Positions 1-4,613 of a stretch of DNA of 6,206 nucleotides are shown in pieces. The position numbers and the translations under genes were made by a program. Positions within the stretch are counted from its first letter, which is position 1; each line of letters begins with the position of its first letter. Source of the stretch: Candidatus Zhuqueibacterota bacterium 4572_119 (lineage in GTDB: Bacteria > Zhuqueibacterota > Zhuqueibacteria > Thermofontimicrobiales > Thermofontimicrobiaceae); the NCBI GenBank assembly GCA_002084535.1, contig NBLI01000190.1, forward strand, positions 1-6,206, written 5' to 3'. Under the pieces are notes generated by a model. The model was not told where the DNA came from, made no database searches, and saw nothing but the letters and a program-made list of their open reading frames with translations.

Positions 1-299
1 AAATATATTTAGGAAATTCCCGCACTCCAATGTGCAACCATGTCTATTAGTGTGAGATAAAAACAATCGACCATTACATAATTTAAAAAGTGTCCGGTAG
101 TGAAAGTCCAATGAAACAATTTGGAAATACAAGCAATTTATTATTGCCAGTATCTCCAAATGCATCATGGTTTATTAACTTAATTTTTCTGTTTTGGTTT
201 CCTGTATATCTATGTTTTTTATAATCAGAAAATTTGGAGGAGCCCCTGGGTTTTGGTTGTCAGTTAGCTGTGAGAAAAAATATAATTACTTAATGCGTC

Positions 300-336
300 A
301 TTCCGGTTTCGCGCTCATTGCAGCGAACACCAGAAT
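300..336. repeat. GC-rich hairpin repeat
   Basis: Left arm ATTCCGGTTTCGC (300-312) pairs with right arm GCGAACACCAGAAT (323-336), whose reverse complement is ATTCTGGTGTTCGC, leaving one bulge and one mismatch around a 10-base loop. It is more GC-rich than its surroundings and is preceded by GCGTC and followed by CTCC. This resembles the CATTCCGG...GAATCTCC hairpins scattered between genes in many environmental bacteria. No U-tract follows directly, so it is not called a terminator. Confidence 0.5.
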
Positions 337-410
337 CTCCTGAGTTTTAATTGAATTTCTCAAAGAAAATCAGATTAAATGGTTTCACCAACTTTGGCAA
401 CTTTTACATT

Positions 411-430
411 CGACAGGATAACAAGTTTTG
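411..430 (+). repeat. GACAGGATAAC dispersed repeat, short copy
   Basis: CGACAGGATAACAAGTTTTG is a short member of a family found in every spacer of this window (also 636-677, 2483-2512, 2757-2843 and 4318-4415). The shared core is GACAGGATAACAGGAT, an imperfect tandem of ACAGGATWA. It lies outside all confident genes. Function is unknown. Confidence 0.5.
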
Positions 431-635
431 CCCATAATTATTAATCAAATACCTCCCACACAACTTTTCTCCAGAAAACTTTATTACTTTTTTACCGTGT
501 ATTTTGGCACCATTGTTCAGTAGATACAATTTTGAAAACATTGCCTCCACTCCGCGAAAAGCTGGGATTTTTAAAATACTCAAAATAAGAGAAATAGTAA
601 ATATTTTAAAACCACTTTGGTGTTTCTTATTTTTT

Positions 636-677
636 GGACAGAATAACAGGATAAACAAGATTTGCAGGATTGTTTTT
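636..677 (+). repeat. GACAGGATAACAGGATAA dispersed repeat, long copy
   Basis: The stretch begins GGACAGAATAACAGGATA and continues with AACAAGATTTGCAGGATT before a T-rich tail, giving imperfect tandem ACAGGAT/ACAAGAT/GCAGGAT units. It aligns with the reverse complement of 2757-2792, which ends in the same GCAGGATT unit. The short plus-strand reading frame through it (peptide NRINKICRIVF) is probably a translation artefact of the repeat. Confidence 0.6.
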
Positions 678-761
678 AGTTTGGCGAAATTCTTCTCTTT
701 ATTTTTATTTATACTTTTTCTATTTAGTGCTTGAATGCAAACTATTAAACAGTGCTATTTC

Positions 762-793
762 GATCCCGGATTGCGGGGGAGAAATGACAAAAA
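762..793. repeat. CCCGG...CGGGGGA hairpin repeat
   Basis: GATCCCGGATTGCGGGGGA can fold through CCCG/CGGG around a GATTG loop and is followed by GAAATGACAAAAA. It resembles the insert at 4360-4387 (GATCCCGAT...ATCGGGGAT), which suggests two degraded members of one family of short GC-rich intergenic palindromes. The stem is short and the tail is A-rich on this strand. Confidence 0.4.
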
Positions 794-829
794 CAAGAGT
801 TTCGTCGTCCAGGCACTAATTAAAAAACT

Positions 830-957
830 GGAATACTTCAGTTATGGGAACATTCAAGATGTCGCACACTTGAAATTGTAATTGTTGATGGCACAATTTA
901 TTACTTAGCTGAAGTGTACGACATCTCTGTCTGCCACCAGTAACTAAAGTATTACAT
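830..957 (+). repeat. Palindromic MITE-like element, copy 1
   Basis: This is a nested imperfect palindrome of about 128 bp. The outer arms are GGAATACTTCAGTTATGG (830-847) and CCAGTAACTAAAGTATTAC (937-955). The inner arms are AGATGTCGCACACTTGAA (857-874) and CTGAAGTGTACGACATCT (909-926), matching at 15 of 18 positions when one is reversed. A 34-base AT-rich centre separates the inner arms. A second copy in reverse orientation lies at 4432-4590; its arms are conserved while its centre differs in length and sequence. Direct repeats AAAACTGGAAT at 824-834 and 958-968 flank copy 1 and could be a target-site duplication, although the left one overlaps the outer arm. No transposase is present, so a non-autonomous mobile element or a structured RNA/DNA repeat are both possible. 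Confidence 0.7.
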
Positions 958-974
958 AAAACTGGAATTTTCCC

Positions 975-1003
975 TTGACTATCACAAAAAAATTGACTAT
1001 AAT
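975..1003 (+). promoter_or_regulatory. Sigma-70-type promoter for the ROK gene
   Basis: TTGACT (975-980) and TATAAT (998-1003) are separated by exactly 17 bp, a near-consensus housekeeping promoter. Transcription would start near 1010, about 130 bases before the regulator's ATG at 1143. A 7-bp inverted repeat, ACTATCA (978-984) and TGATAGT (1006-1012), brackets the -10 region and could be an operator, perhaps for autoregulation. TTGACTAT occurs twice (975-982 and 993-1000). The site begins only a few bases after the palindromic element. If the host belongs to Bacteroidota proper, whose promoters differ (TTTG and TAnnTTTG), this match would mean less. Confidence 0.55.
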
Positions 1004-1142
1004 TCTGATAGTTTGTTTTCAATACTAACTAAAGAAGGTTGCATTGGATAATAAACACTTTCCTTTCTTATCAGCTTCACAACTTTATCTTTTTCATCAA
1101 AAATACTCCAAATAAACAGCTAACAAACATCATATCAGGCAA

Positions 1143-2396
1143 ATGAACGAAAAAGCAAACATTCAGCTCGTCAAAAAACTCAATGAAAACAATGTACTGA
1201 ATCTAATCAGAGAAAATGGACCAATTTCCAGGAATGAACTTGCCAAACAAAGCAAAATTTCCAAAGTTGCTATTTCAGAAATTGTAAACCGCCTTGACGA
1301 AGCCGGGTATATTCTTGAAATAGGAAAAGGAAAATCAACCAGCAAAGGGGGGAAACGTCCAATTCTTCTAAAGCTGAACCCAAAAGCAGGATATGTCGTT
1401 GGTGTTGAAATCAAAATTACCCACACAAACATCGCCCTTGCTAATATCGAATCCAACATAAAAGAAATTAGTCTTTTAGAAGATGAAGCCGGATTGCCCA
1501 TGGACGTGACCGTTCCAAAAATTATCGACCGAATTGATGGTTTATTAAAGAAACACAAAATCAAAAAAACCAAATTGAGAAGCATTGGCATCAGTCTGCC
1601 TGGTTTCCTGGACTATGAAAAAGGAGCAATTCAATACGCCGAAACCCTTATTGGCTGGGCACAATTACCATTGGCATCGAGATTTATTGATTATTATCAA
1701 ATACCGATAATCCTGGAAAATGATGTCAATACAATTACGTTAGCTGAAAAATCCTTGGGGGCTGGACAGGGAAAATCGAATATCATTTGCCTTTGGATCG
1801 GAGAGGGCATCGGCGCTGGAATTATCATGGGGGGACAATTAATACGCGGAGAAAATGGCAACGCTGGCGAAATCGGCTACATTGAAGTCGGAAACTATAT
1901 TGCTGACACTAAAAAATTTAAGTACTTGTATAAAAATCAAAAATATTTTGGAGAGCTGCTGGCAGAAATCAATCTACTTAAAGCCTTAAAAAAAAGCCTG
2001 CAAATTGACAGCCTGATACAGTTAGACAGCTCAACAAGCACATTCTTGCACAACCTGCTCCAGGAAGGAGATCAGGGTAACCAGGCTGTTCAAAGAGTGC
2101 TGGACGAATACGCCTACTTTGTCGCGGTTCTGTGTATGAACATGATAAAAACGATAAACCCCAACCTTATCATTTTGAACGGTCCTGTAATTGAAAACTC
2201 CGAATACTTGCTTTCAAAAATTCGTAGTATCGTTAAACGGAGAATGACAAATATACCGTTCAAAGCAAGCACCATCGTTGTTGGCGATCTAAAAAAACAA
2301 GCTGGTATTAAAGGCGCGATCACGCTGGCGTTGCAAACAATATTTGAACCGCCTGTTACTAAAAGTTACAATTATTTGAATATTTCTTTGGATTAG
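1143..2396 (+). CDS. ROK-family transcriptional regulator (NagC/XylR type)
   Basis: This 417-residue protein is probably a sugar-responsive DNA-binding repressor. Residues about 14-78 form the winged helix-turn-helix typical of ROK repressors (ISRNELAKQSKISKVAISEI, then GGKRPILLKLNP). Residues about 84-400 form the ROK actin-like domain: LPG at 152-154, ENDVN at 192-196 with the conserved Asp194, GIGAGI at 222-227 and AGEIGY at 241-246. Length is normal for a ROK repressor. Two departures stand out. The His of the usual GEIGH is Tyr246, and the following CxCGxxGC zinc motif is absent. The phosphate-binding DxGxT is replaced by VEIKITHT (88-95), so kinase activity is unlikely. The start is the first in-frame ATG after a TAA at 1113-1115; no Shine-Dalgarno is visible (only AGG, 3 bases away). 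The ligand and target genes cannot be read from the sequence. Confidence 0.93.
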   Translation: MNEKANIQLVKKLNENNVLNLIRENGPISRNELAKQSKISKVAISEIVNRLDEAGYILEIGKGKSTSKGGKRPILLKLNPKAGYVVGVEIKITHTNIALANIESNIKEISLLEDEAGLPMDVTVPKIIDRIDGLLKKHKIKKTKLRSIGISLPGFLDYEKGAIQYAETLIGWAQLPLASRFIDYYQIPIILENDVNTITLAEKSLGAGQGKSNIICLWIGEGIGAGIIMGGQLIRGENGNAGEIGYIEVGNYIADTKKFKYLYKNQKYFGELLAEINLLKALKKSLQIDSLIQLDSSTSTFLHNLLQEGDQGNQAVQRVLDEYAYFVAVLCMNMIKTINPNLIILNGPVIENSEYLLSKIRSIVKRRMTNIPFKASTIVVGDLKKQAGIKGAITLALQTIFEPPVTKSYNYLNISLD

Positions 2397-2482
2397 AACT
2401 TTACTGATTCTCCATGCAAACAATTCTTTGATTCACAACCGATCACAAGAATTATAATCATCAATTGAAATCTCGAAGTTTC

Positions 2483-2512
2483 TTAACAGGATAATCAGAT
2501 AACAAGGATTTG
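2483..2512 (+). repeat. GACAGGATAAC dispersed repeat
   Basis: It starts TTAACAGGATAATCAGATAA and ends CAAGGATTTG, giving imperfect units ACAGGATAA, TCAGATAA and CAAGGATT. It lies 87 bases after the ROK stop codon on the same strand and is a diverged member of the family best seen at 636-677. Confidence 0.5.
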
Positions 2513-2574
2513 TTTGATTATTTATATTTGATTATTCTAAAAACTATCAAGAAACTTGAAACAGCTTTTAGAAA

Positions 2575-2595
2575 TTAGCAGTTAGCTATTAGCTT
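2575..2595 (+). repeat. Tandem TTAGC heptamers
   Basis: Three consecutive heptamers, TTAGCAG, TTAGCTA and TTAGCTT, share TTAGC. A related CAGTTAGCTG lies near 261-270. The 7-bp period is not a codon multiple and no gene covers it. Function is unknown; it may simply be slippage-prone sequence. Confidence 0.5.
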
Positions 2596-2633
2596 AAAAT
2601 ACAATTAGTTATGTTGTGTCGTTATGGTTCCAC

Positions 2634-2710
2634 CGATTTTTGACGGATACTGGAATTTTATGATTAAAAAAAAGTTTCTCATATAAAATTAGGTTCGATT
2701 TTTGACGAAT
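2634..2710 (+). repeat. Direct repeat pair CGATTTTTGACGRAT
   Basis: CGATTTTTGACGGAT (2634-2648) and CGATTTTTGACGAAT (2696-2710) match at 14 of 15 positions with starts 62 bp apart. Both are preceded by GGTTC, at a slightly different distance. They may be direct repeats around a small insertion or paired binding sites; the sequence does not decide between these. Confidence 0.45.
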
Positions 2711-2756
2711 TTCATTCACTATTAAACATGTCGATTCCACTTTGATATTATTAACA

Positions 2757-2843
2757 AAATCCTGCTAATCTATTATATCCTGTTATCCTGTCAAATATTT
2801 TTTCAAAAATATAGTAATCAAAAGCTACCCTGTTATCGGTTAC
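2757..2843 (-). repeat. Composite inverted repeat, left of the unknown gene
   Basis: Read on the minus strand, it runs GTAACCGATAACAGGGTA (2843-2826), an AT-rich spacer, then GACAGG (2792-2787), ATAACAGGATAT (2786-2775) and a trailing GCAGGATT unit. The same blocks occur in the same order on the plus strand at 4318-4415. The 18-bp outer block differs at one position between the two copies. The unknown gene lies exactly between them. The inner part belongs to the GACAGGATAACAGG family seen elsewhere in the window. Confidence 0.65.
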
Positions 2844-2885
2844 TGTGATTCGCTTTTAAATTTTGTATTGTTAATCATTTCTTCA

Positions 2886-4259
2886 CTACCAGTCGATATT
2901 CAATTCCTTTTTGATTTTTTTAATTGATATAACCTGCTCACCAGCCTTACGCCTTCTTTCCAATGAATTTTCCAGTCCCTTCAGCCATTCGATCAGCAAA
3001 GGTCGCCCGACAAGATCATTACACGCTTCGCGTGGAGTTAGATTGTTCAAAAACGGTACCTCTTGATCCAGTAAGTCCAGATAAATCTTTTCCCCAATCT
3101 TGTTGAGCAATTCAGGGTCCTCCGGAATATAATCCGAAGCTTCTGTTTTTTTCTGTTCTCCTTCCTGTTTTGACGCAACATCATACTTTATCTTTAAGAT
3201 TCGTTTAAAAATCAGCGCGTCACCAAACAGCTCAGCAAAATGGTTGACCGCGAAATTTGCGAGATCCAATGACCGGGTTTCAAGCCTGCACAAAAACTGG
3301 TCAACATAAAGTGTTCCTATCGCTTCAAAACCCATTTTAGCACCTTCTTCGTCAAGTTGATGTGTTTGCAGCATGACCCCATCTTCAATATTTCTTGTTT
3401 TGATGGATTCCAACTCTTTTTCAATACTCTGCGTTACCCAGTCAAATTGATACCGGGTAACATTTCTCTTTTTAGTTTTGTCTTTGCGAATCTTTGTTTC
3501 GACAAAAACGAATTCATCGAGAAGTTTTATTTTTTGCAAAATACTTTGTACGTTCTGTACCCGAAAACGCACATCACAAAGTTGAAGCTCGCCATATGAT
3601 GTATAATATTTCTTATTCTTCGCTTTGGTTATAATATCTTTTTCAATCTGATAAAAAACTTCCCACTGATTCTTGGCAAAATCCGCGTAGTCAGTTTCCC
3701 CGAAATCATGTTCGTACTCTGATCGAGCCTTCTCTATTTGCTGCTGAATAAATTCTTTATCCGCAGGACTGAACAAGCTAGTCGCGCCAGTCGCGTAATA
3801 CTCGCCCTTGAAACTATAACACCTTACCAGCAGAATATCCCACTTTACCAATTTGGTGGAAGAGGACACATCTCTTAAAAATCCTTCATTGTCTGAACAG
3901 ATTGATTTTATATAACTTCCTTCGCCAGGCACCACATCCTGAATCTCGTAAAAGTCGAGGTGCGAAACTGCCTGTGCGCGCATTTCTTCAAGTTCTAACT
4001 CAGTAAACCGTGCTGGAGAATTGTCTATTACCCAGCTAATAAAGTAATCCTTAAGTTCTTTAAAATAGAAATCAATAAAAAGGGCATCATAAAGACGTAA
4101 CAGGGACGGATATACGCCCTCTTCCGCCTCCCTCTCCATTCGCCTTTTGAACTCTGATTCTGACTCCTGAAACATTCGCCTGATAAGACCAGGAATTTTG
4201 CGAACTAACCTGGGATTTTCATGAAAAATGTCTGAAACTTTTGATTCGAATGAAGCCAT
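2886..4259 (-). CDS. Unknown protein resembling SEC-C/YecA-associated family, without the SEC-C motif
   Basis: A soluble 457-residue protein with no signal peptide or membrane segment. I cannot assign a function. Residues 1-100 are charged and helical. Residues about 101-165 (HLDFYEIQDVVPGEGSYIKS, then a stretch ending VKWDILLVRCYSFKGEYY) resemble the beta-rich 'EVxPGxGLxLxDLLtGe' region of proteins that often carry SEC-C zinc motifs. Around residue 315, IGTLYVDQFLCRLETRS resembles another block of these proteins. The C-terminus (from 408, TPREACNDLVGRPLLIEWLK) matches the 'TPREAxxxxxGRxxxExLLxxLE' tail common to them, then ends in a basic segment. No CxC...CC zinc cluster is present. The start is fixed by a strong ribosome-binding site. 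The gene is convergent with the ROK gene and 354 bp downstream of the co-directional deacylase, so it probably has its own promoter. The assignment rests on remembered motifs only. Confidence 0.85.
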   Translation of the reverse strand: MASFESKVSDIFHENPRLVRKIPGLIRRMFQESESEFKRRMEREAEEGVYPSLLRLYDALFIDFYFKELKDYFISWVIDNSPARFTELELEEMRAQAVSHLDFYEIQDVVPGEGSYIKSICSDNEGFLRDVSSSTKLVKWDILLVRCYSFKGEYYATGATSLFSPADKEFIQQQIEKARSEYEHDFGETDYADFAKNQWEVFYQIEKDIITKAKNKKYYTSYGELQLCDVRFRVQNVQSILQKIKLLDEFVFVETKIRKDKTKKRNVTRYQFDWVTQSIEKELESIKTRNIEDGVMLQTHQLDEEGAKMGFEAIGTLYVDQFLCRLETRSLDLANFAVNHFAELFGDALIFKRILKIKYDVASKQEGEQKKTEASDYIPEDPELLNKIGEKIYLDLLDQEVPFLNNLTPREACNDLVGRPLLIEWLKGLENSLERRRKAGEQVISIKKIKKELNIDW

Positions 4260-4266
4260 GAAATTT

Positions 4267-4273
4267 CACCTCC
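4267..4273 (-). promoter_or_regulatory. Strong Shine-Dalgarno for the unknown gene
   Basis: On the minus strand GGAGGTG (4273-4267) sits 7 bases before the ATG at 4259-4257. This is near-perfect complementarity to the 16S rRNA tail at ideal spacing. It fixes the start and contrasts with the ROK gene, which has none. Confidence 0.8.
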
Positions 4274-4314
4274 ACTAATATTATTCAAAAAGAAGTAAAA
4301 CTATCATCACAATT

Positions 4315-4342
4315 TATGTAACCGATCACAGGGTATTAACAA
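4315..4342 (-). promoter_or_regulatory. Possible promoter for the unknown gene
   Basis: On the minus strand TTGTTA (4342-4337) and TACATA (4320-4315) are 16 bp apart, a moderate match to -35 and -10 boxes about 55 bp before the start codon. Between them lies TGTGATCGGTTACA (4332-4319), an imperfect dyad centred on CG that resembles LacI-family operators. The promoter therefore overlaps the end of the composite inverted repeat. Each box is only a partial match, so this is tentative. Confidence 0.3.
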
Positions 4343-4415
4343 ATATTTTTTTTGACAGGTCGTAGATCCCGATTCTTTTTATCGGGGATAACAGGATATT
4401 CTGGAGTTACAAGAT
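4318..4415 (+). repeat. Composite inverted repeat, right of the unknown gene
   Basis: Blocks in order are GTAACCGATCACAGGGTA (4318-4335), an AT-rich run ending in TTTTTGACAGG (to 4359), a 28-bp hairpin insert (4360-4387), then ATAACAGGATAT (4388-4399) and a degenerate ACAAGATTAA tail. Without the insert it is the inverted counterpart of 2757-2843. The pair encloses only the unknown gene and its leader, at about 1.5 kb separation. Confidence 0.65.
4360..4387. repeat. 28-bp hairpin insert within a repeat
   Basis: The insert starts TCGTAGATCCCGAT and ends ATCGGGG, folding through CCCGAT/ATCGGG around a TCTTTTT loop. It sits between GACAGG and ATAACAGGATAT, which are directly adjacent in the copy at 2775-2792. 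This is best read as a small palindrome inserted into a pre-existing repeat. Its terminator potential is weak because no T-run follows the stem on the plus strand. Confidence 0.55.
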
Positions 4416-4431
4416 TAAATTGAGTAACATA

Positions 4432-4590
4432 ATTACAAAGTGATACTGGTTGCGGACAGAGATGTCGTACACTTCAAAAAGCAGATAATACATTACTTAA
4501 CAAGTATATTTATTTAAGGTCTGACTATGACTAATTATTATAATTTCAAGTGTGCGACATCTTGAATACACCCATAACTGAGGTATTACG
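4432..4590 (-). repeat. Palindromic MITE-like element, copy 2 (inverted)
   Basis: This is the reverse-oriented counterpart of 830-957. The inner arms are AGATGTCGTACACTTCAA (4460-4477) and TTCAAGTGTGCGACATCT (4545-4562). Outside them lie GACAGAG and ACCAGTATCA-like sequence on the left (minus-strand reading) and CCATAACTGAGGTATTACG (4572-4590) on the right. Its centre is 67 bp against 34 bp in copy 1. The arms are nearly identical to copy 1 while the centres hardly align. A further degenerate arm-like piece, GCGCACACTAAATTTGTA, follows at 4593-4610. The element lies just after the deacylase stop, so its transcript could form a large 3' hairpin. No clear target-site duplication was found. Confidence 0.7.
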
Positions 4591-4613
4591 TGGCGCACAC
4601 TAAATTTGTAGCT

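Larger units (their letters stand above)
1..1142. other. Long intergenic region, no convincing gene
   Basis: No believable coding region was found in these 1.1 kb. The open frames here are short (under about 85 codons), match no family I recognise, and run straight through repeat elements. The 504-734 plus-strand frame would start at TTG and includes the ACAGGAT repeat. The 816-1022 minus-strand frame covers the palindromic element. Supported contents are a GC-rich hairpin (300-336), a GACAGGATAAC repeat (411-430), a longer version of it (636-677), a second GC-rich hairpin (762-793), a palindromic element (830-957) and a promoter (975-1003). A tandem nine-base near-repeat (CAACTTTGG then CAACTTTTA) lies at 389-406. 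The first 290 bases show nothing I can assign. Confidence 0.7.
2397..2885. other. Convergent intergenic region, repeat-rich
   Basis: This 489-bp spacer separates two convergent genes and holds no credible gene. It contains a GACAGGATAAC-family repeat (2483-2512), three tandem TTAGCNN heptamers (2575-2595), a 15-bp direct repeat (2634-2648 and 2696-2710) and an inverted composite repeat (2757-2843). AACCGATCACA at 2437-2447 recurs at 4320-4330. No clear intrinsic terminator (a strong stem followed by a U-tract) was found for either gene. Confidence 0.65.

Noticed and set aside
91..112. GTGTCCGGTAGTGAAAG-like sequence resembling an insertion-sequence end
   Set aside because: No matching inverted end or transposase fragment is seen in the window, so the resemblance cannot be supported.
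504..734. Plus-strand 76-codon open frame
   Set aside because: It would start at TTG, lacks a ribosome-binding site, runs through the ACAGGAT repeat, and its composition (lysine, isoleucine, phenylalanine) is what AT-rich non-coding DNA yields. The opposite-strand frame at 404-658 is equally unconvincing.
830..957. CRISPR array or tRNA-like structure
   Set aside because: There is no regular repeat-spacer series, and the fold is a single nested palindrome without cloverleaf features.
816..1022. Minus-strand 68-codon open frame
   Set aside because: It coincides with palindromic element copy 1, and copy 2 does not preserve the reading frame through its centre, so selection appears to act on the arms and not on a protein.
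1163..1591. Minus-strand 142-codon open frame inside the ROK gene
   Set aside because: It is antisense to the conserved winged-helix and ROK regions and shows no family features or start signals of its own.
4360..4387. Hairpin considered as an intrinsic terminator
   Set aside because: The T-run is in the loop, not after the stem, and the hairpin interrupts a repeat. It lies upstream of the unknown gene and not directly after a stop codon.
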